Assembly: GCA_003116995.1 (NCBI GenBank)
Contig: BDSL01000030.1
Coordinates: forward strand, 310,001-374,000
DNA length: 64,000 bases
Source: Yamagishiella unicocca
Taxonomy: Eukaryota; Chlorophyta; Chlorophyceae; Chlamydomonadales; Volvocaceae
Direction: 5' to 3'
This document shows, in pieces, positions 34,701-47,385 of the stretch. How positions within the stretch are numbered: the first letter of the stretch is position 1; the number at the start of each line of letters is the position of its first letter. The notes under the pieces were generated by a model. The model searched no databases. It was not told the origin of the DNA and worked only from the letters and a program-made list of their open reading frames with translations. The position numbers and the translations under genes are program-made.

Positions 34701-37700
34701 TATCTTACCTGGGACAGCGCGCTCTTCCCGCAGCCGATGGCCATGCAAGAGGACCTGGCCAGCCGGGGTCGCGAGATGGTGACCATCGTGGACCCGCACG
34801 TCAAGCGCGACTCTTCCTACTACGTCTTCGCGGAGGCGGAGAGCGCGGGACACTACGTCAAGAACAAGCACAACACCGACTTCGATGGGTGCGGGCTGGG
34901 AAGGGGGTCTGGGCATTGTGCCGAGGAGCGCCCTTTTGTGCGCTCCGGAGGCCGCGGGGGGCGGTTGCTGGTTCGCTGGGACCCGAGCCCGCGGGTGTTA
35001 CGTCATTTTTCTTGGCGTCGAGGTGATGCTACGGCCAGGCAGCGCGCAACCCCCGCACGAAACCACGGTTTGACGCTCTTCCCCAACCTACGAGGAGCTG
35101 TTCCCCGCGATCACGACATCACACGAATGCCGCGTCGCGTCCCGCCCTCTCTTGTCTCCGCCCTGCAGCTGGTGCTGGCCCGGCTCGTCCAGCTACCTGG
35201 ACGTGACCAGCCCCGTCGTGCGCGAATGGTGGGCGCAGCAGTTCACTCTGGACAAGTACCAGGGCAGCACCAAGCACCTCTACATCTGGAACGACATGAA
35301 CGAGCCGTCAGTGTTCAATGGGCCTGAGGTGCGGTTTAATGCGCACGGGGTGCCATGCGTGGGCACGATGTGTCGCTGTAAGGCACATATCGCGGTGGGG
35401 GCGAGATGCTGACAAGGACTGCGCCATGAAATTCCGCATCAGGCCTGCGGCATGGTGTGTAGACCTACCGTTGAGTCGTGACATGGGCGATCCGCGCAGC
35501 AACGACCAGACTCTCGAATTCCATCGCCGCCACCACCTGCCGTTCCCCCCCCTCCTCCAGATCACGATGCAGAAGGACAACCTGCACTACGGCGGCGTGG
35601 AGCACCGCGACAACCACAACCTGTACGGCATCTACTACCACATGGGCACTGCCGAGGGCCTCAAGCTGCGAGGCAGCCAGGTCGACCCGGAGAACGGCGA
35701 CCGGCCCTTCGTGCTGTCGCGGGCCTTCTTCGCTGGTGGGCCCTCGGAGCCCCCGCGGGGTTGGGCCCTAGCAAGGAGGAGATCACGCCTCCCGGGGTCG
35801 CTTTGGACTGACAGGGTGCCCGTCCGTCTCTTGTTTGTACCTTACTGAACTCGTCAGTGCAACTATAGTACACAATCACAGTCAGTGCAACTATAGTACA
35901 CAATCACAGCCAGTGCAAATATAGTACACAATCACAGTCAGTGCAAATATAGTACACAATCACAGTCAGTGCAAATATAGTACACAATCACAGTCAGTGC
36001 AAATATAGTACACAATCACAGTCAGTGCAAATATAGTACACACTCGCAGCCATTCAGGACGCGCTGGGCGCACGCTTGCCGTGCTTGCCATTAAAGATAC
36101 GCAACCCCGTCCATACCGCTCCCTACGCGACAGTATGTTCAGTAAAAAGGGAACAGCACTGTTCTGGTTTCGTTATGGAAAATAACGTCTTTCTTGACTC
36201 TGTTTCTCATTCGCTCCCCTGCCTCCCTCCTCGCAGGCACCCAGCGGGTGGGCCCCATCTGGACGGGCGATAACGCAGCGCAGTGGAGCCACCTCAAGGT
36301 CTCGGTGCCCATGCTGTTGACGCTGGGCCTTACGGGCCTGCCATACTCGGGTGCTGACGTGGGCGGGTTCTTCGGCAACCCGGATTCGGAGCTGATGACT
36401 CGGTAGGTGGGGTCACACGGCGGGTCCGTCTCTGGTAGAGGGCCACGCGAGTTTTGGTCTGCGGAGGGAGAGGCGAGCTCTCGACAGCCCTGTGCGCATC
36501 GGAATTTTGACGCACGACGCCCACTATTGAGATATGCAATTTGCCTACACTACCTGACCCATAGCCAACTGCCTGTTCACCCCTGCCCTCTCCCACCGCC
36601 CCACCGCAGTTGGTACCAAGTGGGCATCTACTATCCCTTCTTCCGCGGCCATGCCCACCTGGAGACCCAGCGCCGCGAGCCCTGGCTCTTCGGCCCCGAG
36701 CCCACCGCGCGCATCCGCAGCGCAATCCGCGGCCGCTACGCCCTGCTGCCGTACATCTACACGCTCTTCCGCTTCGCCAACACCTCGGGCCTGCCCATCC
36801 TGCGCCCTCTGTGGTACGAGTTCCCCGACAACGAGGGTAAGATCGCTGCTGCGTGCCGCCACCACCAAGCAGCATTAGTCACCTTATTCATTATGCTGCA
36901 CGGGTCAACTTGCACGGGTCAGACCATCGCTAGGGTCGGATGGCGCCATGCCAGCGAGTACCCTAGGTTATGTCCTTGCGTAGTCTCTGTATCATGGTGA
37001 CCTTCCATCTAATCGGCAAATCACACTTTCTCGTTCGTCCCCGCCAGAGCTGTTTGCCACCGAGGAGGAGTTCATGGTGGGCTCCGCCATGTTGGTCAAG
37101 CCGGTGGTGGCGCCGGGGGTCAGCAGCGTGGACGTGACGCTGCCCGCGGGGGCGCGCTGGTACGACGCAGTGACCGGGGCAGCGGTGGCCGCCAGGACTC
37201 GTAGCCTCCGGGTGCAGGTGGGTGGGTGAGGGGCCAGGAGGAGATGAGAGAGCCGCGAGGAAGGCGCTGGTGGGGAGGGGATGACGCTACCGGGTTGGGG
37301 CCCGAGGTGCCCGTGTCCTTGCCCCCCGAAACGATGTGGGCGCGTAGCGCATGGAGGCGCCGTAGCCGCGGGGCCGCGCGCTGAGGTGGCGAAGGTCGCC
37401 AGCGTCCGGAAAGATGCCGGACAGCAATTGGACACTTTAGTATCGATAGGCCGCGCAGCGTGCGTTGGCGAGCACCGAACCATCAGCAGGCGCCGCGCCT
37501 CCACCCGAATCCCGTTCCTACGGCCAATATTATTTACTCTTTGTCCTTTGTTGGGTTACCCCTTCACCGCTGCCCTCCCCATTCCCTCCTCCCGACACCA
37601 CCACCATCAGGTGACCCTGGACGCCATCCCGGTGTACTACCGCGGGGGCAGCATCGTGCCGCGCCGGGAGCGCCCCCGTCGCAGCAGCTCCGCGCAGCTA

Positions 37701-38341
37701 GCGGACCCCTACACCCTGCTGGTGGCGCTGGACGACAAGGGCGAGGCGGCGGGCAGCCTGTATGTGGACGACGGGCGCACCTTCGCCTTCCAGCGCGGGC
37801 TGTACCTGCACAGGTGGGGCAGGGGATGGAGCACCATTGCGCAGGCTGTTGAGGTGGGGGTCCGAAAGGGGTACCGGGGAGGGTTGGCTTGGCTGGGGCG
37901 CGAGCCTTCGACCTGGTGGTAAAGGGTGACAGCGGCTGATTACCGCCAGGACATGGGCCGAGCCTCCAACTCTTGTCCTGCAGGACTGGGGGCTGGGACT
38001 GGAAGCTTTAGTGGCCTCAGTACCAGCCGTACCGCCCTCCCCTCGTTTCCCTCACCAGGTCCTTCTCATTCAAGTCCATGACGCTCAGCTCGTCCAAGCA
38101 CGCGGAGCCCGGCGTCCCCGACGGCATCCTCACCGTACCCACCACTATCGAGCGGGTCGTGTTCCTGGGGCTGCCCCCCTCCAAGCGCGGCTATAAGGCC
38201 CTCATCGACGGCAAGCACGCCGTGACGCTGGAGGCCGGACCGCTGACGATGCTGGCGCCACAGCACGAGAACGCGTTTGTGCTGCGCAAACCGGACCTGC
38301 CAGTGTCGCACGACTGGACGGTGGAGGTTGTGGCGATGTAA
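31767..38341 (+). CDS. Glucosidase II alpha subunit (GH31, ER)
   Basis: Twelve exons: 31767-32315, 32497-32659, 33323-33461, 33925-34233, 34700-34888, 35169-35328, 35561-35735, 36237-36402, 36610-36836, 37048-37217, 37611-37813, 38059-38341. All are in phase, 910 residues, the normal size for the family. Glucosidase II removes the second and third glucoses from N-glycans in the ER and so governs calnexin/calreticulin binding. The N-terminus has a signal peptide ([17 protein letters not shown]) followed by [19 protein letters not shown], the region that docks the beta subunit. GH31 marks are [17 protein letters not shown], nucleophile Asp492 in [16 protein letters not shown], general acid Asp573 in [15 protein letters not shown], and [18 protein letters not shown]. 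No terminal KDEL-type signal is present, as expected for a subunit retained through its partner. TGTAA follows at 38716. Confidence 0.96.
35853..36048. repeat. 28-bp minisatellite, 7 copies, glucosidase II intron 7
   Basis: GTCAGTGCAACTATAGTACA followed by CAATCACA repeats exactly every 28 bp from 35853. Two copies read CTATAG and five AATATAG; the last copy is variant. Confidence 0.95.
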
Positions 38342-38715
38342 GGGATGCAACACTAGGTGTTGCTGTTCTTGACCCACTTAATCTAGGGGGCCAGTGAGGC
38401 TGCCCTCAGTCGTAGGGGCCCGCTGCCCCATCCCGTCCCGGTGTCAAAGCAGCGGCCGCGTAGACAAATAGTTGGGCGGTAGGGATACAAAGTATTGGCG
38501 CTGTAGCTGCCATGAACCGTGTCCTGCGCCTTTCGGCTGATATATGGCCGTTGGCGATGTGTGAGCCTAGTTTGAATGTTGGGTGGGTCGGAACACGAGG
38601 CCTGGTGATGAATGTGAAGGGACAGACAGCCCTCGAGCCTCGCAACACCTTGCAGGGAGCCGGCCGGGCCGTAAGTTTTGGCGTGTGTGCTCGCACGTGG
38701 GGTCGTCGTACATGA

Positions 38716-38720
38716 TGTAA
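38716..38720 (+). promoter_or_regulatory. TGTAA polyadenylation signal of glucosidase II alpha
   Basis: First TGTAA on the plus strand after the stop codon, giving a 3' UTR of about 400 bp. Confidence 0.5.
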
Positions 38721-41700
38721 CCGTCACGTGGGGCACGAGCAATCCTCTGGCTGCCGCGCCGTCATTTGTCGCTCGCTATCGGGTGAAGGCGCGTACCTGA
38801 CTGGACACGGCGGGATCAGACGGCCGCGTGGTCACTCCGCTCAGCGTTCCGGGTCGTTTCGGGTCCAGCACATATTGTCCCTCGGGAGAAACGGTAACAT
38901 GGTCGTCTCTATTCCAAAAAAATCTGGCATTACTAATCCTGACGCGCATTGCGAAACTCTGGCGGTTCCGCATGCTAGCGTCAGCGTGTGCTCCAAGGGT
39001 CACGGAGAACGGGGATGGGAACTGCAACATTTCGTGTCGATTATAACTTACAGTGTACAGAATTATGTCATGCATGGATTCGACGTTTTCAAATCTGGCG
39101 TACGAAACTCGTCGGCACAACAATGCAGGCACTTTGTAGGGACTGGTCCGTTAGGCTCCCGTGGAAAAAACAATTCGGTGACAGGTGCTGGGTTTCTGTC
39201 GGCCATGAGGTTTGTGGAAAGTCAACCGGCGAGGTGACCTTTAAAATTGCTCATTACTGCCGTATCGCGTTACAGCAGAAGAAGGGGTCGAATGGCCAGC
39301 AATCAGCTCCCAGCCACCCGGTGTAGAGGCCAGCACTCTGATCCCAGCCACCCCTCCGGAGACGCAAAATCCAGGAGATAACAGAAAGACGCACGCCCCT
39401 GACACCCACCCTTTATTGAGATTGCACTAGTGGCCGACAGTGATGACAGCACCACATTGCACCCCGCGCCGAAACAAACGCGACAAACGCGCCCTGCAAG
39501 GCGACAAGAAACGAGCACCCCGAAAGGCGACGAAACCACCCCAACCAAACGGGCACCCAGCACGGCGTCGGGGGCGCCCCGTATTGAGACCGGAGCGGCG
39601 CCCCCGACGTCGAGTGCAGCAGATCCGAGCAAACGTCCGCTACCCAGGGGAGGAGGGTGGGAATGTTGGAGGCCGCCGTCCCGGCAGAGGGACACGGCTT
39701 TTTGGTACTATCAGCACAACGGCACATACTGAGAGCAGGCAGGCGCGCAACCTATGCAGCAGCCAGCAACCAGTTGCCGTACCAGTCGTCGTACCCGCAC
39801 CATGCGCTGGGCACCTGCACGCCACGGCAGTCTATTCGCAATGAACAGCCTTATCTCATTCATACTTCACTCGATAAGCCATGCCTTAAGGCCGAGCGGC
39901 CGTACTTTGGGTCCTTGTAACCCTGTCCCAGTAACGAAGAAGGGTAAGTTTCGGTTACAGCAAGGATGGAGATGCGCCAGAACAATTTTCTGGGTAGGTG
40001 ATTAGAGCCTCCGGGTGGTTGTAAGCGTACGAACATATATAAATCTGCACTACACATTTAGCCCCAGGCACTATCATAGACACATGCGATGATCCCTGAT
40101 GATCGGATGGTGACACCAGCACACCCTGTGAGGGCCAGGTGGTAAAGGGAGGCGATCACCACAAACTGGGTGGATAAGCTGCGGGTTTAGTGGTAACTGT
40201 ATAGTCATAAGCCTGCATGATATGCAAGCCTCCACGCTTGATTTTACTTTCAGCACGACAATTCACATGCACAAAACGGCCAGGCGGTGCGACGGTTAGG
40301 TGCTATACATTTTGGAGGTGAAATTCAGGCGCTTCTTCGTCAATGAACTGGTAGTTATTGCTAGAATCGACTCGATCTCGATTTGCCCCGGCGTTTCGTA
40401 TCGCGACGCAAGAGGCTACACGGTTTGTCGAAGTTGTACAGGCGACGCTGCTAGAGCGCTGGACTATAGCTGGAGCTTTGAAGTATATCCTGGTATAGAT
40501 CGAACCACAGCGTTGTGCCCAGAGGAGGACTTTGTTTACTGCTGAACTCGGGAGCTTGGAAGGCGCCAATCCTCGCCGGCTCGTTCTCTACCGTTCATGC
40601 CGAAGCCGGCCACATCCTGTGCGTTATATTCACCTGGCCTTCCAGGTCCTACGCTAGGATGTATCCATTCAAGTATTTTCCCCGAGACTTCGCGCATCGC
40701 ATTCCGGCGCCATATACACGGTATTGCCGCCAATGTTAACGTAGTATATGAAATTATACATATATTCGCACATACAGTGCATCTTAAAGTCTGGTTAACG
40801 GATACTGTAGCATCTATTTGTTAGCTGGATGGTTTCAGTTGCTACCGGTAGTTGTTGTAGTAGCGTTGCTGGTTGACGAACATGCGCATTCTGCACTACT
40901 GCCCTGCGGCAGACTCTGAAAAGCCCTGCCTTGTGCGATGAAACGGACACAATATAACGTTGTCTGATGATAACACGACTCTACACTACGAGTAAGGTCG
41001 GTCGTATCCTTGCGTCACAGCCTAGGATGGGACGAGAGCATTATTGCTCTACAGTAGTCTTGATGCTCGGTCGGCACGAAACATCACTGGTAGATGGCTG
41101 TACGCCTTCCACCAATTGGAATAAGGACCGTTGTAATACGGGTAGCCACCTTCGCTTGGCTACCACGGGACGCTTAAGCGACCACCCGGAAATACCAATG
41201 CCGGGCCTTATGTAATGAACGGGCACTTCAGAAAACTCAATATTTAGGGTTGACGTACCTCTCCTGTAAAGCTACTTGCAACTGGGCGCTTCACTGGCTG
41301 TTAGATCACTCAGACGTGCAACCCTTTCATCCGAGCCCTAGCTGTTGCTGCCGATTGTGACCCTCTGCCGTCGCCGTCACCTGCTGCAAGATGCTGCTCA
41401 GCCAGGGACATCGCGCACCATCGGCAGTAAGTGGACATACATTGTGTGGAGGTTGCTGACGACATGTAAATGAATAAAATATACAGACGAACATGCTCAT
41501 TCGCTTTCACTTCCGTAACAGCGCAACAATGACTTGCAACGGGGATGCGCCCAGCCGGCTGGATCACGGCCAACGATAATCTGCCGCGTTCCTGCTAGCG
41601 TGCAGCTGCAGTGGTATGGTTTGCACGCGCCGCATAATCATGTTACCGTGTGCCCAGGGAACCTGGGGCGAACGAACAAACTTGATCTGTAATGTTGCTT

Positions 41701-41781
41701 GGGTCCTTGCGTACGTCGTTGCCATTGCGTTGAAGGAATACCTATCCGGATGCCACACAAACCAATGAAATATCACTATGC
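38721..41781. other. Intergenic region before the lipase gene; no supported gene
   Basis: Sequence is unremarkable and moderately AT-rich except for 39430-39732, where a plus-strand frame without an ATG reads as a Pro/Thr/Ser/Arg-rich peptide (ADSDDSTTLHPAPKQTRQTR and onward) ending at a stop. This could be a leftover exon or transposon fragment. The minus-strand frame at 38776-39132 has no recognisable features. Confidence 0.45.
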
Positions 41782-44700
41782 ATGTCTTGTAGGCCTTCAG
41801 CGGTCTCCGTGCCAAGACGCTGCGATGCTCTCAGCCGTGTCAACCAGACGGGCCGCCGAAACGCGCTGGTTGTCCTGCACGCTGCGTCTGTGAGTCGCCA
41901 TGCTCCAGCGCAGGACAGCAAGGCGCAGCCAAAGGTTGCGTTTGATCTGCCACTCGCGGTGGCGCTGTCCGGAGCCGCCTTCCAGGCCTACCTCCTCCCA
42001 AAAGTTAAAGACGGCTTCGAGCAGAAGAACGTTAATGCGTCGTCCGTCATGTATCTGGACAAGTGAGATCGCGTGTGGTCCCGGGGTTTCACGGGGGAGA
42101 GATGTGCATTGGTTGGTTTGGGGTTTGTGCCTTGGTCGGTGGTCGGTTGTTGTTGTAACGGTTACAGTGGGTTCCAGACCAAGAGCTAGAAACATCGGGC
42201 GCATCGCCTGACACTGAACAAGACGGAGGAAACAAATACCGACATGGTCGGTGTTAGCGCCAAAATCCGAGGTATCAAGCGTGGGTCTGGAGGACGGCAG
42301 GCGGGCCTGAAATACAGCTGAATGCACGTATCACATTGAGCTCGCTTGGGGAAAACACCGAACTGCTATCCTCGTCATGAATGGCATCTCACCGTGACAT
42401 CGAACGCGATGAGTTGAGCTGTAGACGGACGAGAGATGCGCGACTACATACTCTTTCATCTCCCCCGTCTTGCAACCAGTCTAACGTCTTGCAAATTCGT
42501 TCCCGGCGGGTCCTCTCCCACGCATATGAAACTACACCTTATGGATAGCCCCCTGATCGTGCCCCCGTCGACCCCCATTGGCCTGCCTTGCTGTGTCTAT
42601 GAGCGCATGCAGGTCCTTCCTGACCGAGACCCACTGGGGCATTCTCCAGGTAGAGCTCCTAGCCGCATCCAAATTGAAGGCTGCCGACTGGAATGGGAAG
42701 TCCAACCCCTACGCAGTTGTGTCGTCGGCGGAGAGCTCCTTCAAGTCCAAAACCGCCCCAGCGGGCCTCAACCCCACATGGAAGGACGAGAAGCACTTCA
42801 TGTACATCAGGTGGGTCGTGCATACCTCCAGGCGGGGAATTATATAGGTCGAACGAACGGAAACGGATGCATGGCTGCTGCTTGCTGTTATGGATGCATG
42901 CGCGCTATACGGTGCTCATGGTGAAGTTGTCCATCACGGATGCATCCGCCTTGTGCCGCTTCCCAGCCTTGGCAATTGGCGCGTGGCCTTGTGCCGCTTC
43001 CCAGCCTTGGCAATTGGCGCGTGGTGCACGGCACATGCGGCACATGGCGTGTACAGCACATGGCACGTACGGCACGCGGCAGCATGGCGAAGGCATGGAG
43101 CCGCCGCGTATACCCATTAGCCAATAGCCCCTTAGGCTTTCGCGCAGCCATGTAGTCATCTACATACCTTGTCACGCACTGGCCGCAGCAAGCTGGCGCC
43201 CTACCATAGATTACATGTACACTGAGAATCGTCTTCTTTGTCGATTGCCTTAGTTAACCCCAAGTCTATTATTCTGTTGGGTCTCGGCCTTTCCCTAGGC
43301 TTGAGAATAAACGAAACAGTATTTCATCCCATCCGCCCTTGATGCATGCCGGTGCACCTACCCTCCCCGGCGATCTGCAGGAACCCCGTCACCGACGCGC
43401 TCGTTGTACGGGTGTACGACGAGGATTCCCTTAATAAGGACGACATCCTGGGGGAGGCGACGCTTGACTTGAAGACCCTGATTAGCAAGGATGGCCAGGA
43501 GCAGACCCTCGTCCTGCCGCTCGTCGGTAAGCTAGCTGGATAGGTCGTGCAGCCATTCGCACCAACGCACTAGCGCTATCGCTTCCAATTGTTATGAACG
43601 GTGATGAGCCGCGATTAAGTGTTGTGATGTTCGTGGTTGGTCGTGGCGAGCCGTGATGGGTTGAGGTGAGCGGGCATGGCCCGTCATTAGCCGTCATGAA
43701 CGTTGTAAACCGTAATGAGACGTATCTGACCGCAGCTAACCGTTACTAATTACAATTAGTCGTGAAGATTCGTGCTCCACCGTAATTAACCGTTATCTTC
43801 GCCTCGACCGCGCACATGCAACGAAACCAACCCGCCCCGCCCCTTTCCGGTGTTTGCAGCTTCTGGCACTATGGCCTCCACCGTGACCCTGCGCTGCCGC
43901 ATGTCCTCCTTCGCGACCGCCGATCCAGCTGATGTTAAGTCCCTGACACCCGACACGAGCGTCGCTGAGTCGGCCACGGCCGTGGCGTCGCTGAAGGTGG
44001 ATAGGGAGGGAGGGTTGAAATGTCATGGTGCTCAGGAGCATGGAGTTAGCGAGAAGCGAACTGCATGGCGCAGGGGGGCAACCTTAATGCTCACCTGGTG
44101 ATGAGCACTTGCCCGACACGGCGCTGTCCTGTCCCATCCTAACGACCTGTCCTGGCCTGTTCGGACATGCGCGTTCCTGCAGGTGGCTAAAGCGGCTGTT
44201 TCGGAGGTAAAGAAAGCGTCGGCGTCGTTGGCAAACGCCCGCAGCGGTGGTGAGCAGCATTACTACCCGGGGCGGGTAGGGACAGGGAGAGCGACTTGCT
44301 AGTGCTCCTACATGGGCATAAGGCGCAGCATTGGTCGCATTAGAAGGTCGGTTTATTTCGAGACTGAGTTGCGGGGAGTGCTTGATGCTGTAACGAACCA
44401 CAATGTGCCCGCTATCATGCCGTTGTGTTCCATTTTGGTTACAGGAATCCCTTTTCAACTCATGTTCACCAGGTACCGCTCTGCCCTATCCCAAAAACCT
44501 CCGCAGGCGCTGCCCTGGCTGCCCCGGCCGCCTCTCCCGCCTCTGCCGCCAAGGTGCAGCTGCCTGGCGGCGAGACGGTCAGCAACCCCTGGTCGGTGCT
44601 GGCCAGCCTGGTGCGGCGGGAGGCGGACGGCAGCCTGGGGCAGCTAACGCCCATTGCGTTCGTTGAAAACAAGAAGACGGACACGCAGGTGGGAGCAGAT

Positions 44701-47385
44701 CAGATGAGGTAGACCTGCAGGGCCGTATGTGTTATGTCTTGTCCACTCGGAAATGGATGGATCCTCTGCTGTCCACGCCAGTCTTGTCCACTCGGAAATG
44801 GATGGATCATCTGCTGTCCACGCCAATATGAAACCCGATGACACTGAGTCGCTCGCTCGTTCTGGATTCGCTCGCTCGCTCTGAATCCAGACAGGACCTT
44901 CGTTATACTTTCAAGGTACTTTGCAAATAACACATATGCTAGGCTTACGTAAGCCATTAACGCGTCGGTTGTCCTACCTTTACTTAAACATCACTTGCAG
45001 CTGCGTGCCGGCGAACAATGGATGCAAAGGCGCTTGCTGTCCCTGCTTTCATACTGCAGGTTTGGATGCTCCGAGACCTGCAGAGGCGCGCGGTGGTCTT
45101 CGCGTTCCGCGGGACTGAGACGGTACGTCAGCCCTCGTCAGCATCCGTAATCGCCAGCCGGGCGCACAGCAGGGTTTCAGTTCGCAGGATGTATTTGGGT
45201 TGGTCGTTGAATATGACTAGTGATCCTCCAAGCTACCATAACATTGTCCTTCAACGTCGCCTGGGCAACCAACAACCACGCCTTGACGCAACTGCCTAAC
45301 CGCTATACCGGTGACCGCCCCTAACTGCAGGTCAAATGGCAGGACATCCTAACGGACATGAACGTGCGCCGCTCCACCTTCAGGACCATGGCGGGTGACC
45401 GGATTGAGGACGTAGGTACCCGGACCCATTCATTGGTTTCCGTCCAACTGGTTGCCAGCTGATAGTCGCTCGCTTTTAGGATGTTGTAGTAGTAACTGTT
45501 ACAGTGGGTATCAGACCAAAAGGCAGAACTATCGGGCACATCGCCTGACACTGAAGGAGACGAAAGAGACAGAAATCCAACTGCACCGATGATGTGTTGA
45601 TGATGATCACGCTACAGCGAGCCCAGCCAGGGTAACGTGGTGCTTTGACTGGCTGAGTTAGAATGTGCCCTCTCAATCTTTGCACCCTCCCGCACACTAT
45701 GGGAGCCCTGCATAGTCCGCCGATGAAAGAGTGATTTAGCGAGTTTGTGTCTCCTCACCCGTCCGTCTCGATGAAACGAAGCGCCCACCCACCCACTATT
45801 GCCAACCGTCCACAGGTTAAAGTGCACAACGGCTTTTTGCAAGCCTACATCAGCGTGCGGGATACCGTGGACGTCCTAATGAAGGCCAACATCGCACAAG
45901 GCGGCGGTAAGGGCCCCTGGCAGGTGATGTTCACCGGACACTCCCTGGGTGGTGCCCTGGCCACGCTGGCCGCATTCGAGCTGGGGCTGCGCAGGTATGT
46001 AGGGGCGTCCTGGACGCTTTCTCCCTGACGGATACGAGTGTATGTTACCAAGCAAAAACTGCTTGTGTTCAATTAAAAATCGTTGCGGTCTGGCGCCAGC
46101 CGAATCGATAATGTCAGCCTGTAAGGTGGCGTCACGGCCCCGTGCGGGAGTCCACCATTACTCCCTATGCCAGGTCACAGAACCTCGGTACCTAGCCGCC
46201 GATTCGTCACGGTCTGTACGTACAATGACGACCACCTCCGTCCGTCTACCTCAGCCACACGATACCTAGCGCTTCATTCCGGCCTGTATCTTGCCTCTTC
46301 CCCCGCCCGCTCTCCTCTCCTTACTCCAAAGGGGCCAGATGCCCGGCGTCAAGGGCGTGACCCTATACACGCTCGGCTCGCCCCGGGTCGGCAACACGGC
46401 TTTCGCGCAATTGTTCGACAGCAACGTGTTCGACGCATGGCGCCTGACCAACCCCAAGGACGCAGTTCCCAGGTCAGTTGATACAGTTGGCCAATTCTGG
46501 TGCGTTGTTGTGCAATGCAGCAGGCGTGGTGCCAAAGAGTAATGGCAACTGATTGGTAGTAGCTTCGAGCTTCCGTCGTTGGCTGGCTTGTTTCATACCT
46601 TGCACTGGGCGTTAGTTGCTCGGTAAGCCAGTTTGTGATACGGCTTATGGGCAGCAAAGACGCATTCATTTACCTAGTTACCGGAGGTGCGTTGAAGGTA
46701 ATGCCATCCTTATCCTGCGACGTTTCCCAAGATATCTTGCTGTCAACAATGAGACATCCCGAAGACAGACTCGCATGCAACCCCAACCCCCCGTTTTATG
46801 TGTCTTCTTCCGTCCAGCGTTCCTCGCATGCTTGGACTATTCCGCCACAGCGGCCGCCCGGTGCGGCTGTCGCACGATGGCGTGCCGCGCATCGGCCGCA
46901 ACTCCCTGGAGATGCAGAACGCCCCGCCCAGCGGAAACAGGCCATCAGACGAGGTGAGAAGATAGACAGGGCAGCTAGGGCGAGGACGGATTCTCTAGCC
47001 CTAGGACAGCTTCTGAACGGATGCATGTAGACGGCAAGTAGGCAAGGTAGTTCAGCAACACGGAAGCTTAGTTTGACGCCTAGGATAAAATAGGCTCAGG
47101 CAGGGGCAGATGTGTCAATGCTGCAAATCTACACCGTGTCCTGATCCATACCTTGACGCGGCACTTCCGGTCATAACATGCCAAGGTTACCTTGGTTATG
47201 CTCCCTTTCAGGCGATTCCTTTCGACGAGCAGTACTCAGACGGTGCTGAGACAGAGATCCACATTTTGGCTGCCCTCACCAGCGGCCACGGCGTCTCCGA
47301 CCATGGAGGCGACACCTACCTGGCGATGATGACTCGGGCGGTGCAGCAGGCGCTTTCTTCAGTTCAGCAGAAACTGCGCATATGA
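41782..47385 (+). CDS. Plastid-targeted class-3 lipase with C2 domain
   Basis: Twelve exons: 41782-42062, 42613-42810, 43381-43526, 43860-43996, 44183-44249, 44507-44688, 45060-45122, 45331-45411, 45816-45994, 46332-46472, 46818-46953, 47212-47385. All are in phase, 594 residues. Residues 1-50 are rich in Ser, Arg, Ala and Val with few acidic residues, as in a chloroplast transit peptide. Residues about 100-190 form a C2 domain (GILQVELLAASKLKAADW, then SNPYAVV, LNPTWKDE and VRVYDEDSLNKDDILGEA) with Asp clusters suited to calcium. The lipase_3 domain follows: VENKKTDTQVWMLRD, VVFAFRGTETVKWQDILTDM, VHNGFLQAY, catalytic Ser428 in TGHSLGGALA, TLGSPRVGNTAFA, Asp488 in NPKDAVPS, and a probable catalytic His568 in SDHGGDTYL. 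The C2 plus lipase_3 layout resembles plant chloroplast galactolipid lipases such as Arabidopsis HIL1; the substrate is inferred, not shown. Confidence 0.92.
42148..42246. repeat. SINE-like 99-bp element, copy 1 (lipase intron 1)
   Basis: It begins TTGTTGTTGTAACGGTTACA and ends CAAATACCGACATG, with ATCGGGCGCATCGCCTGACA between. The same element recurs at 45.5, 61.4 and 61.9 kb; this copy and the one at 61902 share both ends, which defines the full length. The flanks differ between copies. No clear A or B box of a polymerase III promoter is present, so the SINE label rests on size and dispersal only. Confidence 0.75.
42951..43026. repeat. 38-bp tandem duplication, lipase intron 2
   Basis: TTGTGCCGCTTCCCAGCCTT followed by GGCAATTGGCGCGTGG is present twice. 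It continues into a short run of degenerate GGCACATGC/GGCACGTAC words to about 43085. Confidence 0.85.
43590..43800. repeat. Degenerate 10-bp-period array, about 21 units, lipase intron 3
   Basis: Words built on CCGT recur every 10 bp with different intervening bases: CCGTCATTAG, CCGTCATGAA, CGTTGTAAAC, CGTAATGAGA, CGTATCTGAC, CGCAGCTAAC, CGTTACTAAT, then CGTGAAGATT, CGTGCTCCAC, CGTAATTAAC, CGTTATCTTC. The period is kept although individual units are heavily diverged. Confidence 0.75.
44735..44826. repeat. 46-bp tandem duplication, lipase intron 6
   Basis: GTCTTGTCCACTCGGAAATG followed by GATGGATC(C/A)TCTGCTGTCC and ACGCCA occurs twice, with one difference between copies. Confidence 0.85.
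45481..45577. repeat. SINE-like element, copy 2, diverged (lipase intron 8)
   Basis: Alignable along its length to the 99-bp element (GTTACAGTGGGTATCAGACC, then ATCGGGCACATCGCCTGACA) but with many substitutions. Its palindrome has become AGTAACTGTTACAGT. It is the most diverged of the four copies and so probably the oldest. Confidence 0.7.

Noticed and set aside
38776..39132. 118-codon minus-strand frame near the glucosidase II 3' end
   Set aside because: Overlaps an equally long plus-strand frame and has no domain or flanking exons.
46635..46700. Possible extra lipase exon reading QFVIRLMGSKDAFIYL
   Set aside because: It has only a weak GGTAAG acceptor. Joining exon 10 directly to 46818 is in phase and gives the family-like sequence SVPRMLGLFRHSGRPVRL.
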